This document shows, in pieces, positions 1-8,843 of a stretch of DNA of 64,000 bases. The position numbers were made by a program, and so were the translations under genes. How positions within the stretch are numbered: the first letter of the stretch is position 1; each line of letters opens with the position of its first letter. The notes below the pieces were generated by a model. It worked only from the letters and a program-made list of their open reading frames with translations, was not told the DNA's origin and ran no database searches. The stretch covers positions 1-64,000 of the forward strand of contig JAKVBQ010000004.1 of assembly GCA_022447205.1 (NCBI GenBank), written 5' to 3'. The stretch comes from Phycisphaerales bacterium. Its GTDB lineage: Bacteria; Planctomycetota; Phycisphaerae; Phycisphaerales; SM1A02.

Positions 1-140
1 CAGGCGATCGAGCCGTAGACGACTTCCGGTCGTCGCAGTGTGGTCCAGAGTTCCGCACCCGACCTCGGAAGGCGTCGACGGATCTCCTTGCGGCGATGCG
101 AGGAGCTGGACTTGCCGGGCTTGCCGGTGTTCGTGCTCAT
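1..140 (-). CDS. N-terminal fragment of an unidentified, probably membrane, protein
   Basis: Reading leftwards from an ATG at 140-138 there are 46 open codons running off the window edge. The peptide begins with a Ser/Lys/Arg-rich cytoplasmic-type stretch (MSTNTGKPGKSSSSHRRKEI...) and then turns hydrophobic (…RRPEVVYGSIA) just as the window ends, which fits the N-terminus of an integral membrane protein. I do not recognise the family. Only a weak ribosome-binding site (CGGAA) is visible. The start is plausible but unconfirmed because the rest of the gene lies outside the window. Confidence 0.45.
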   Translation of the reverse strand, partial: MSTNTGKPGKSSSSHRRKEIRRRLPRSGAELWTTLRRPEVVYGSIA

Positions 141-532
141 GCACTGGTTCCGTTTCGTCGCGGCTGTTCGTCACCACTGGACTTCATGGGACGAGGGGAG
201 AGCGACGGTCTCCATCAATCGGCTCGAAGCCTAGTCGCTTCATCGGCTTGAGAACACCCTCGGGATCAGGCTCCGGTCGAATTCGAGCAACGGGAATTCG
301 TGGTTATCGGCTGCTGGGGCGGCTGGGACCGTCTCAAGGGGATCCAGCTTCGAGGAACAGTCCTTCACGCCGCCTCGCCATCCGGGAGCGGGGACATCCT
401 GAGGTGCTCCCTGCCGGTCACGAACGGACCGGCTCCGAGGTGGGCACCTCACCGTTTCGGTAGGATCACCTTCGGACCGACCGGTCGGCGTATCTTCCGT
501 CGCTGGAAGAAGAAGCAGGGACCTGCATTCCA
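141..532. other. intergenic region, no gene recognised
   Basis: This 392-base stretch separates the leftward fragment from the rightward lipoprotein gene and should hold two divergent promoters. Open frames here have no family-like composition. A perfect 12-base palindrome, CCGACCGGTCGG, lies at 477-488, about 45 bases before the lipoprotein start, and could be an operator. A short inverted repeat (gaggtg/cacctc) lies near 436-449. I see no convincing -35/-10 pair and no tRNA. Confidence 0.4.
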
Positions 533-1063
533 ATGATCGCCCACGCAACCCGCATTTCGTTCCTGCTCATGGGGTCAGCCTGGCTGCTTGCCGGTTGTGC
601 ATCCAAGGTCAATCCGATCGAGACCAACATCTCCTACGGGCCTGATGATCGATTCGCGACCCGGATGCTTGATGCATCGGAACGTGCTGAAGTGATCACC
701 ATCATGCAGGACTCCGTCGATGGACCGACCGACGATCCGGCACGACCTGCTCCATATGGTGTCCGTTGGAGTGACGTCAGGCTCGCCGCCGTCAAGGCGG
801 GGGGGACCATGGAACTCGCCGTCCTCTCCCTGAGCGAGGAAGAGGGGGGCATGGTCAAGCGAATCGAACTGATCTCGATCGGCGATGTACCCGTCGAACT
901 CGTGGTGCGTCGCGTTCCCGAGCCCGAGATCTACGAGGCATCAGCCAAAGCCGGACTCTTTGATGATCGTGCCGAGCTTGCTTCGCGTCTGGTCGAGGCC
1001 TTCGATGTCGCGATGCGCGCCTACGGATCGAAGCCCGGGTGGAACCCACTGCCTGACGGGTGA
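533..1063 (+). CDS. lipoprotein of unknown function
   Basis: A 176-aa protein with a lipoprotein signal: a short basic N-terminus, a hydrophobic core (ISFLLMGSAWLLAGC) and a lipobox LAGC with the acylated Cys at about residue 22. The mature part is an acidic, mixed alpha/beta-looking domain without motifs I recognise. The ATG at 533 gives a complete signal peptide, which decides the start; the Shine-Dalgarno is weak. The gene converges on gatA, with only 17 bases between the two stop codons. Membrane anchoring is inferred from the lipobox; the function is unknown. Confidence 0.7.
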   Translation: MIAHATRISFLLMGSAWLLAGCASKVNPIETNISYGPDDRFATRMLDASERAEVITIMQDSVDGPTDDPARPAPYGVRWSDVRLAAVKAGGTMELAVLSLSEEEGGMVKRIELISIGDVPVELVVRRVPEPEIYEASAKAGLFDDRAELASRLVEAFDVAMRAYGSKPGWNPLPDG

Positions 1064-1080
1064 ACGGTTGCCGCCGTCAT

Positions 1081-2556
1081 TCAACCTGGAATCGAGTCGT
1101 CGAAGGCGAGGAGTCCCTCGATCGCCATCGATGCCTTGAAGAGCGTCGCTTCGGCGAATGCCGGAGCCTGCAGGTGGATGCCGATCGGCCTCCGCCTTCC
1201 ATGTTCATCGGGGGCGTCGAATCCGGCCGGGATCGAGATCCCGCAGATCCCGGCGATGTTGGTGCTCACCGTGTAGACGTCGCAGAGGTACATCGACATC
1301 GGATCCGGCTTGCCGCCAAGGGGGAATGCGGTGAATGGCGAGGTGGGGCCCAGCAGGATGTCGCAGGATTCGAAGGCACGATCGAATTCCTCCTTGATCA
1401 GCCTTCTGACCTGAAGCGCGCGCTTGTAGTAGGCGTCGTAGTAGCCTGAACTCAGCACGTACGTTCCGAGCATGATCCGCCGTTGCACCTCCGGACCGAA
1501 GCCCTCGGCACGTGTCCGCGCGTAGAGTTCCTCGAGACCAGAGCCATCGTCCTTCGCCCGGTGTCCGTAGCGGATCCCGTCGTACCTGGCGAGATTGCTC
1601 GAGGCTTCCGCGGGAGCGATCACGTAGTAGGTGGAGATGCTGGTGTCGGTCATCGGAAGATCGATGTCCACGACTTCTGCTCCAGCCGCGGTGATCCGTT
1701 CCACGACGTGCTCCAGGCAGCCGTCGACCTCCGGTTCGTTCGCGCCTGTCGCTCGATACTGTCGCGGCAGCCCGACCCGCATGCCCTCCATCGACCCGCT
1801 TTCGCCGTGGATGTCATCGATCGGTTCGTCGGCCGAGGTCGAGTCCCTGCGATCCTGGCCGCCGATCACCTCGAGGATGAGTGCCGCATCCTCGACGGTT
1901 CGGGTGAACGGACCGACCTGGTCGAGACTGGATCCAAAGGCCACCAGGCCGTAGCGGCTGACTCTTCCGTAGCTCGGCTTGAGGCCGACGCATCCACAGA
2001 AGGAGGCGGGTTGCCTGATCGATCCTCCCGTGTCGGAGCCGAGTGCGGCCGGTACCAGCCCTCCTCCGACCGCCGCGGCGCTGCCTCCGCTTGATCCACC
2101 CGGAACCCGCGTGGTGTCCCAGGGATTTCGGACCGCGCCGAATGCACAGTTCTCCGTCGAGGAGCCCATCGCGAATTCATCGCAGTTGGTGTGTCCGATC
2201 GGGATCGCTCCCGCTTCACGAAGTCGTTCCACGACGGTGGCATCGAACGGTGAACGATAGTTCTCAAGCATCCGCGAACCGCAGGCGGTGGTGCCTTCGG
2301 TGGTCGCGATGTTGTCCTTGATCCCGATCGGGACTCCCGCAAGAGGACCCGGGTCCTCACCTCTCGCGATCTTCTCGTCGATCAACCGGGCCTGCGCCCT
2401 TGCATCCTCGTCGAACGTCTCACGAAAGGCGTTCAGTTCGCCGTCGACCCTTGCGATCGTGCGAAGTGTCTCCTCGACCGTTTCAAGCGCAGTGCATCGT
2501 CCGTTCCTGACGGAATCCGCGATCTCGACGCAGGTCTTCCTGCCTGATTCGCTCAT
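1081..2556 (-). CDS. gatA: Asp-tRNA(Asn)/Glu-tRNA(Gln) amidotransferase subunit A
   Basis: GatA is the amidase subunit of the GatCAB complex. It releases ammonia from glutamine so that Glu-tRNA(Gln) (and usually Asp-tRNA(Asn)) can be amidated in organisms lacking GlnRS/AsnRS. The 491-aa product has the amidase-signature triad at the expected positions: Lys80 (GVPIGIKDN), cis-Ser155 (VPGGSSGGSAAAV) and nucleophile Ser179 (GSDTGGSIRQPA). Length and spacing match the family. It overlaps gatC by 4 bases (ATGA, 2553-2556), so the two are translationally coupled. gatB, often third in this operon, is not in the window. Confidence 0.97.
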   Translation of the reverse strand: MSESGRKTCVEIADSVRNGRCTALETVEETLRTIARVDGELNAFRETFDEDARAQARLIDEKIARGEDPGPLAGVPIGIKDNIATTEGTTACGSRMLENYRSPFDATVVERLREAGAIPIGHTNCDEFAMGSSTENCAFGAVRNPWDTTRVPGGSSGGSAAAVGGGLVPAALGSDTGGSIRQPASFCGCVGLKPSYGRVSRYGLVAFGSSLDQVGPFTRTVEDAALILEVIGGQDRRDSTSADEPIDDIHGESGSMEGMRVGLPRQYRATGANEPEVDGCLEHVVERITAAGAEVVDIDLPMTDTSISTYYVIAPAEASSNLARYDGIRYGHRAKDDGSGLEELYARTRAEGFGPEVQRRIMLGTYVLSSGYYDAYYKRALQVRRLIKEEFDRAFESCDILLGPTSPFTAFPLGGKPDPMSMYLCDVYTVSTNIAGICGISIPAGFDAPDEHGRRRPIGIHLQAPAFAEATLFKASMAIEGLLAFDDSIPG

Positions 2557-2867
2557 GATCCCTCACCCAGCACCTTGGGGACCGAGATGTAGTCACCCTC
2601 CACCGATGGAGCGTTGGCGAGGAGTGCCTCGATCGGCATCCCTTCGGTCGGGACATCATCATCCAGTCGATTACGAATCGGCAAGGGATGTGCCATCGGC
2701 TCGACGTCACCCAGGTCGATCTCCTGGAGCTTCTCGATGTGCATGAGGATCGCGGAGAGCTGTTCCACGTAGATCGGAATCCGCTCTTCATCGAGGGCAA
2801 GTCGTGACAGACGGGCGACCTTGCGCACTTCGTCCTCACCCAGCAGGCTGTTCGGTCGTTCTGACAT
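2553..2867 (-). CDS. gatC: Asp-tRNA(Asn)/Glu-tRNA(Gln) amidotransferase subunit C
   Basis: GatC is the small subunit that wraps around and stabilises GatA within GatCAB. The 104-aa product shows the family pattern: an N-terminal helix DEVRKVARLSRLAL, then EQLSAILMHIEKLQEIDLGD, then 'VEPMAHPLP', and a C-terminal 'YISVPKVL' segment. It is first in the gatCA operon and overlaps gatA by 4 bases. It faces an RND adaptor gene across a 145-base divergent spacer. Confidence 0.94.
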   Translation of the reverse strand: MSERPNSLLGEDEVRKVARLSRLALDEERIPIYVEQLSAILMHIEKLQEIDLGDVEPMAHPLPIRNRLDDDVPTEGMPIEALLANAPSVEGDYISVPKVLGEGS

Positions 2868-3012
2868 GCTTGCAGCGTACTAAGGATGCGGTCTGAAATG
2901 GGACTTTCGCCGATCTGGTGTGTAGACTGGTACTCCCCGCCGAGGTCGGATGGTGGGGATGCCGGCCCTCGGCTCGCGCTCTCCCGACAGTGTTCGCTCA
3001 AGACCAGGTGCC

Positions 3013-4329
3013 ATGACTCCATCCCAGACAACAGGACGAATCGTTTCCTTCTGTGTCCGATTCGGGGTGGTTCTCGTGCTCCTGGCCGGATCCATCGGCA
3101 TTCTCACCTGGCTGACCGGCACCCGTGTCGTCCCACCTTCCTCGGATGAGGCCGCCCCTGCGCGCACCGTGGAGGTCGTGAAGGTCTCTCCGCGTCCCGT
3201 CGCCCGGGTCTGGGTCGGCTACGGTGTCGCGGAGGCACTCGACAGCGCTGACATTCCTTCCGAAGTCTCATCGATCGTGGTCGAGATCCCCGACTCGATC
3301 GATGTCGGTCGGGTGGTGGAGGCCGGCCAGCTCCTGGTGCGTCTCGATGACACGGACTTCCAGCAGCAGCTTGAAATCGCCACTCGATCCCTCGTTGAAT
3401 TGAGCACTCGGCTCGAGAAGCTCGAACTCGACCTGAAGACCGCCACCGAGCTTGTCCAGCTCCGGGAGGAGGAGGTCGCCATCCTCGAGGACGAGCTCTC
3501 GAGGCTGGATGAGGCTCGCGCTGATGGTGCCGCCACGCAACGAGAGGTGGATCTCGTGCGCCAGAGATTGATCCAGTCTCGTTCCTCTGAGGTGGGTGCG
3601 CGTGAACAGCTGGATTCGATTCCCGTTTCTCGTCGTCTGCTCGAGGCCCAGATCGGGGCTCAGGAGTTCGCCCAGGAGTTGGCGCGACGGAATGTGGAAC
3701 GCTGCCTGATCAACAGTCCCATCAACGGCGTTCTCGAATCGATCGAGGTCGAGACCGGGGAGCGAGTCGATCCGCTCGGCCGGGTCGCCCGGGTCGTCGA
3801 TCCCAGGAAGCTCGTGGTTCCGATTCGACTGCCTTCCTCCGCTCGTGCCTCGGTTCGGGTCGGCAATCGGGTCGACATGGAATCCGGAGGTTCGGTCCCG
3901 AGGGTCTGGTCGGGCGAACTGGACAGGATTTCGCCGGTGGACGACTCCTCGACGCGCACCATGACGGTCTTCGTGGAGCTGGACCAGTCGGGGGAGTCGA
4001 AGGTCGATCCCATGGCACCGGGTACCTTCGTCTCCGCTCGGGTCTCGTCATCGGAATCGAGACCGAGATTGATCGTTCCTCGCAGCGCGGTCCGCAACGA
4101 AAGACTGTGGTACGTCGATTCCGAGGGTCGGGTCGCCTCGACTCGCGTCGACATCGACTTCGCCCTTGAATCTTCGGATGGTTCGAAGCGGGAGCTCGTG
4201 ATCGAGAGCGATCTGCCCGACGGATCCCTCGTCGTCATCGATGCCGGACGCTCACTGTCCCCTGGCACGTTCGTGGAGTCCGTGGTGATCGATGATCACT
4301 CCGATTCCCCGTCAGGTGAGCTGCCGTGA
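3013..4329 (+). CDS. RND efflux periplasmic adaptor (HlyD/MFP family)
   Basis: A membrane-fusion protein that links an inner-membrane RND pump to an outer-membrane channel. From the ATG at 3013 the 438-aa product has one N-terminal membrane anchor (about residues 13-35, FGVVLVLLAGSIGILTW). A split lipoyl-type domain follows (first half IVVEIPDSIDVGRVVEAGQ, second half around INSPINGVLESIEVETGER), flanking a long alpha-helical hairpin with coiled-coil heptads (about residues 120-225), then beta-barrel and membrane-proximal domains. An upstream in-frame ATG at 2950 has no signal-like sequence; 3013 has AGGTG six bases upstream. It overlaps the pump gene by 4 bases (GTGA). Confidence 0.9.
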   Translation: MTPSQTTGRIVSFCVRFGVVLVLLAGSIGILTWLTGTRVVPPSSDEAAPARTVEVVKVSPRPVARVWVGYGVAEALDSADIPSEVSSIVVEIPDSIDVGRVVEAGQLLVRLDDTDFQQQLEIATRSLVELSTRLEKLELDLKTATELVQLREEEVAILEDELSRLDEARADGAATQREVDLVRQRLIQSRSSEVGAREQLDSIPVSRRLLEAQIGAQEFAQELARRNVERCLINSPINGVLESIEVETGERVDPLGRVARVVDPRKLVVPIRLPSSARASVRVGNRVDMESGGSVPRVWSGELDRISPVDDSSTRTMTVFVELDQSGESKVDPMAPGTFVSARVSSSESRPRLIVPRSAVRNERLWYVDSEGRVASTRVDIDFALESSDGSKRELVIESDLPDGSLVVIDAGRSLSPGTFVESVVIDDHSDSPSGELP

Positions 4330-7300
4330 GCCTTCCCTCCTTCGGAGTTCGAAACCCGGTTCCCGCGAACCTGCTGATGCTCGCGGCGATCGCCGTGGGG
4401 CTCTTCTCCGCCGCGACCCTTCGGCGGGAGTTCTTCCCCGAGGTCGAACCGGACATGGCCCGGGTCTCGATCATCTATCCGGGAGCTTCCCCCGAGGAGA
4501 TCGAACAGTCCCTGGTCTTCAAGGTGGAGGATGCGATCGTCGATGTCGACGAGGTCAAGAGGGTCAGGACCTCGATCAGCGAGGGCTCCGCCAGTGTCAT
4601 GATCGAGTTCGATGACGGCACCGATGTCGACAAGGCGATCGATGATGTCGAACGAACCCTCGAGCGACTCGAGAACCTTCCCGCGGATGCGGAGCGATTG
4701 CAGGTCATCGAGGTCGTTCCGAACATGCCCGTCATCAACATCAACCTCTGGGGCGATGTCGACGAGGAAGTGCTCAAACGCGGCATACGGACGATGGCGG
4801 ACGACCTGAAGTCCCTGCCTCGGATGGGCTCCATGCTCGAGAGCGGGGTTCGGGACTACGAAGTCAGGGTCGATGTCGATCCGGTCAGCCTGCTCGAGCA
4901 GGGCATACCCCTGCCACGGGTCTCCCAGGCCATCGGGTCCTGGATGACCGAGATTCCAAGTGGAACCCTGAAGACCCGAGGCGGCAACATCAACGTGCGT
5001 GCCATCGGCGTGGATGATCGTGGCGAGGAGATCGGCAACATCGTCCTGAAGGCCAACCCCGATGGTTCGACGGTTCGGATACGCGATATCGCTCGCGTCA
5101 TCGAGGACTACGTGGAGATCGACGTCGTGCGTCGATTCAATGGTGCGCCATCCGTGGGTCTCACCGTCTTCCGTGAAGGCAAGCAGGACGCGATCGAGAT
5201 CTCCGCGATGGTCAAGGCCTACGTGGCCGGAAGGAATGGCGAGTCCTACGGTGGCGGCATGCTCGGACCGGTCCTCGAGACGCCGGAGTATCAGGCGTGG
5301 ATACTGGGGTCGAGCCGCACGGAGGCGCTTCCGGGTGAACTCACGACGAGCACCGACCTCGCACGCTTCATCGAGGGTCGTCTGGACCTCCTCTTCCGAA
5401 ACGCGATGCAGGGTGCGGTTCTTGTCTTCATGGCACTCTTCCTGGTCCTCAACATCAGGACTGCCACATGGGTGATGGTCGGCCTCTTCGGAGCGGTCTG
5501 CGGCACGCTTGCGATCATGTACGTCCTCGACATCACGCTCAACCTGCTGACCATGTTCGGGCTGCTCGTCACGCTCGGGATGCTCACCGATGATGCGATC
5601 GTCGTCGCAGAGAACGTCCAGGCCCGATCCGATGCGGGCGATCCACCGGATGAAGCGGCGATCAAGGGCGGAAACGAGGTTCTCTGGCCGGTCCTTGCCA
5701 CGGTGAGCACGACGATCGTCGCATTCCTGCCCCTGCTCTTCATCCAGGGGCAGATCGGCGAACTGATGGGCGCACTTCCCTGGGTCGTCTTCTGCGCGCT
5801 GCTTGCCAGCTACATCGAATCGGTGTTGATCCTTCCCACGCACATGGCCCATGCGCTCGGCGCCGCAGCCGGCAAGGTCAAGACGAGGATCGGTAGGACC
5901 CTCGGACGATGGTATGCCTGGAGGGATGAAGTCCTCATCAACGGCATCGTCAACCGCTACGCGTCGTTCACCCGATCGGCGCTTCGCTACCGGTACATCA
6001 CCACCGCTTGTGCCTTGTCGATCCTGATCGCCTCGATCGGCCTGGTCACCGGTGGCAGGGTGCCCTTCGAGTTCCTCCCCGTCAATGACGCGGAGAACAT
6101 CATGGTCGAGATCAGGATGCCGACCGGAAGCTCCCTCCGGAAGACTCTGGATTTCGCTCGTCGGGTCGAGGATGCCGCTCGCGAGCAGCCCGAGCTTGCG
6201 GCGATCTCCACGACGGTCGGGGGTCGCTTCGATCTCGAGTCCGGCATCGCCCTGAACAGCGAGACGAATACCGCACAGATGTTCATCGAGCTGCTCCCCA
6301 TCGAGGAGCGCCAGCGCGCGAGCGGTGAATTCATCGACTCGGTGCGTCTTGCCTCGGGGGATCTTTCCGAGGCGGATGACATCGCCTTCTCCGTCATGGA
6401 CGGTGGCCCCGGCGGCAAGGACATCACCATCGAGGTCTCCGGCGAGGGACTCGATGAGATGAGGGCGGCCGTCGTCGACATCGAGGCGGAGCTCAACCGG
6501 TTCGACGGTGTCTATGGTGTCGCCAACGATGATGTCGAGGGGCAGCCCGAGATCCGGGTGGAACTTCTTCCCGGTGCCGCTGCACTCGGGCTGAACGTCT
6601 CCGACGTCGCGATGCAGTTGCGTGGCTCGCTCTTCGGGATGGAGGCGCATGTCTTCAGCCGCAATCGCGAGGAGATCGATGTCAGGGTCCGCCTCGAGCG
6701 GGACGGCAGGAACAGGCTCCAGGATCTCGAACAGATGTGGGTCATCACACCTTCAGGTGACTCGGTGCCCCTCGCGGAGGTCGCGAGCCTCGAAGAGACC
6801 ACGGGCTACTCCGCTCTTCGTCGACTGGACCGTCGCCGCGCGATCTCGGTGACGGCAAGCACCGATGACGTCACCAGTCCCGAGGAGGTCTATCGGGAAC
6901 TGGTGCCCTTGATCGAAGGGGTCAGGTCGAAGCATGACCAGGTGCTGATCGAATCAGGTGGAAGGCAGCAGCGCGTCTACGAGGCGTTCTCGACCCTGCC
7001 CATCGCCTTCGCCGCGGCGGTGGTCATGATCTACATCATCCTCGCCTGGCTCTTTGCGAGCTACGTCCAGCCTTTCGCCGTCATGCTCGCAATCCCGTTC
7101 GGACTGATCGGAGTGATCTGGGGTCACCTGCTTCTCGGGTTCGATCTCACGTTCCTGAGCCTGATCGGAATCGTGGCTCTGGCGGGGATCGTCGTGAACA
7201 ACTCACTGATCCTGATCAACTTCTTCAACCGCTTCCGAGCTGAAGGACTCGAGTTGATCGACGCGCTGATCCTCGCCGGGAGGAAACGACTCCGCCCGAT

Positions 7301-7541
7301 CGTCCTGACCACCGCGACGACGGTGCTCGGGCTGTCGCCCCTGATGCTCGAGCAGTCCTTCCAGGCCCGGTTCCTGATTCCAATGGCGATCTCGATCACC
7401 GCGGGGCTCGTCTCCTCCACCGTGCTCACCCTGGTCGTCCTGCCCGCGATCATCGTGATCATCGATGACATCAGGGGTGCGATCCACTGGGCCTGGTACG
7501 GCCGCCCCCGGGATCTCGAGGAGCCTCGCCCACGATCTTGA
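4326..7541 (+). CDS. RND family multidrug/solute efflux pump (AcrB/HAE1-like)
   Basis: A 1071-aa inner-membrane proton-driven exporter partnered with the adaptor just upstream. Seen: an N-terminal membrane helix (NPVPANLLMLAAIAVGLF), two large periplasmic loops, the duplicated RND fold, and the membrane acidic pair of the proton relay in GMLTDDAIVVAEN (Asp422-Asp423). In the second half the AcrB relay Lys of TM10 appears to be Asn (GIVVNNSLILINF), a variant found in some RND subfamilies. Translation starts at GTG 4326, overlapping the adaptor stop. Substrates cannot be read from the sequence; no outer-membrane channel gene is adjacent. The C-terminus converges on a NIF3-family gene. Confidence 0.93.
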   Translation: MSLPSFGVRNPVPANLLMLAAIAVGLFSAATLRREFFPEVEPDMARVSIIYPGASPEEIEQSLVFKVEDAIVDVDEVKRVRTSISEGSASVMIEFDDGTDVDKAIDDVERTLERLENLPADAERLQVIEVVPNMPVININLWGDVDEEVLKRGIRTMADDLKSLPRMGSMLESGVRDYEVRVDVDPVSLLEQGIPLPRVSQAIGSWMTEIPSGTLKTRGGNINVRAIGVDDRGEEIGNIVLKANPDGSTVRIRDIARVIEDYVEIDVVRRFNGAPSVGLTVFREGKQDAIEISAMVKAYVAGRNGESYGGGMLGPVLETPEYQAWILGSSRTEALPGELTTSTDLARFIEGRLDLLFRNAMQGAVLVFMALFLVLNIRTATWVMVGLFGAVCGTLAIMYVLDITLNLLTMFGLLVTLGMLTDDAIVVAENVQARSDAGDPPDEAAIKGGNEVLWPVLATVSTTIVAFLPLLFIQGQIGELMGALPWVVFCALLASYIESVLILPTHMAHALGAAAGKVKTRIGRTLGRWYAWRDEVLINGIVNRYASFTRSALRYRYITTACALSILIASIGLVTGGRVPFEFLPVNDAENIMVEIRMPTGSSLRKTLDFARRVEDAAREQPELAAISTTVGGRFDLESGIALNSETNTAQMFIELLPIEERQRASGEFIDSVRLASGDLSEADDIAFSVMDGGPGGKDITIEVSGEGLDEMRAAVVDIEAELNRFDGVYGVANDDVEGQPEIRVELLPGAAALGLNVSDVAMQLRGSLFGMEAHVFSRNREEIDVRVRLERDGRNRLQDLEQMWVITPSGDSVPLAEVASLEETTGYSALRRLDRRRAISVTASTDDVTSPEEVYRELVPLIEGVRSKHDQVLIESGGRQQRVYEAFSTLPIAFAAAVVMIYIILAWLFASYVQPFAVMLAIPFGLIGVIWGHLLLGFDLTFLSLIGIVALAGIVVNNSLILINFFNRFRAEGLELIDALILAGRKRLRPIVLTTATTVLGLSPLMLEQSFQARFLIPMAISITAGLVSSTVLTLVVLPAIIVIIDDIRGAIHWAWYGRPRDLEEPRPRS

Positions 7542-7558
7542 TCGATGCTCGTGCCTCG

Positions 7559-8689
7559 TCAGCTGGTGCGCAGCGGATCACGATCCTTGCGGCTCACGAT
7601 GAACTCCGGGGCATCGCTTCCAAGACTTGCGGCGAGTCGCTTCGCCAGGACCGGCAGATAGCCTCGTTCGGTGTTGGTGTGGCCCGCGAGGATCACGCTG
7701 CACCCCGATGCCTGGGCCTTCAACACGTCGTGATGTCGCATCTCCCCGGTGACGAAGACCGTGCAGCCCTGACTGATGGCGGTATCGAGCATCGAGCCTC
7801 CGGCGCCCACGCAGACTCCGATGATCCGGTGCTTCTGGGGTCGTTCATGGGAGCGTGCGACCTGCAGCCTCTTCACGCTGGTCCGTGAACGCACCCGATC
7901 GACGAGGGTCCGCATGGAGACTGAACGGTCCAGGACCACTCGCCGTCCCGCGCCGGTCTCCCGCAAGGGCGCCGGTTCGAGTGCGTAGATGTCGACCGGT
8001 GGTTCCTCGTACGGGTGGAAGCTGCGCAGCGCCCTGACCGCGCCTCCGAGCGCATTGCTCGGACAGACCATCTCAAGACGCACTTCGCCGACCCGTTCCA
8101 GTCGTCCGCTCGTTCCGACGTTCGGCTGGCTCCTGCTGCTGCCATGGAAGGTGCCCGTCCCCGCGAGTTCGAACGAGCAGCGCTTGTACTCGCCGATGGT
8201 GCCCGCGCCGACCGCGGCGAGTCCGTCCCGGATCGTGTCCACCGAATCCTGCGGGCAGAAGGTCACGATCTTGCACATCGACCCGGTCTTTCCGTCCGCG
8301 GCCTGTTCGAGCGCTCGTCGATCTCCGCTCCCGAAACAGTCGGCAAGCCAGTCGTTCACCCCTCCGGGGGTCGCGTCAAGTGCGGTATGCGGGCTGTACA
8401 CGTGGAGACCGGCCCGGATCGCGCCGAGCGTGATCCGTCCCGTCGGCGTTCCTGCATCGATCCGCTGGAGCGGGCTGAAGATGGGCGGGTGGTAGGCGAT
8501 GACCGAATCCACGTTGGCATCGATCGCCTCCGCGAGGACCGGCTCGGTGAGGTCGATCGTCAGCAGCACCCGTTCGACCTTGCTGGTGACGCCGCTGATC
8601 AGCTCGCCCGTGTTGTCCCAGCTTTCGGCATGGCGGAGCGGGGCGATCTCCTCCAGGGCCTCATGCAGTTCGCTTGCGGTGATTGCCAT
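7559..8689 (-). CDS. NIF3/YbgI-family dinuclear metal-centre protein
   Basis: A 376-aa member of the NIF3 (GTP cyclohydrolase I type 2-like) family, which binds two metals in a toroidal hexamer; its cellular role is unsettled. Metal-binding motifs: IAYHPPIF, YSPHTALDATPGGVNDWLA, and C-terminal TGEMRHHD followed by AGHTNTERG. A PII-like insert domain of about 130 residues sits between the halves, as in the longer bacterial members. The ATG at 8689 (MAITASELHEALEEI) fits the family N-terminus; a longer frame to 8806 adds non-family residues. The wording of the first two motifs is closer to eukaryotic NIF3L1 than to E. coli YbgI (see findings). Confidence 0.92.
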   Translation of the reverse strand: MAITASELHEALEEIAPLRHAESWDNTGELISGVTSKVERVLLTIDLTEPVLAEAIDANVDSVIAYHPPIFSPLQRIDAGTPTGRITLGAIRAGLHVYSPHTALDATPGGVNDWLADCFGSGDRRALEQAADGKTGSMCKIVTFCPQDSVDTIRDGLAAVGAGTIGEYKRCSFELAGTGTFHGSSRSQPNVGTSGRLERVGEVRLEMVCPSNALGGAVRALRSFHPYEEPPVDIYALEPAPLRETGAGRRVVLDRSVSMRTLVDRVRSRTSVKRLQVARSHERPQKHRIIGVCVGAGGSMLDTAISQGCTVFVTGEMRHHDVLKAQASGCSVILAGHTNTERGYLPVLAKRLAASLGSDAPEFIVSRKDRDPLRTS

Positions 8690-8843
8690 CGTGACTCCAC
8701 GGCATGGGGGTGTCTTCTCGGTCCCGAGTGTACCGGCATCCGGCTCATCGGATGGAAACAGGACCTTCGCGCAATCCGTGATCCTCGGTTGACTTCCGGG
8801 GCCCACCCGGTCCTACAATCAGGCAGCGCAAAGGAGCAGCCGC

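Noticed and set aside
4296-6650. 784-codon open frame on the minus strand opposite the RND pump
   Set aside because: It mirrors the RND reading frame, has the Asp/Arg/His-rich composition of antisense frames in GC-rich DNA, and no family-like segment.
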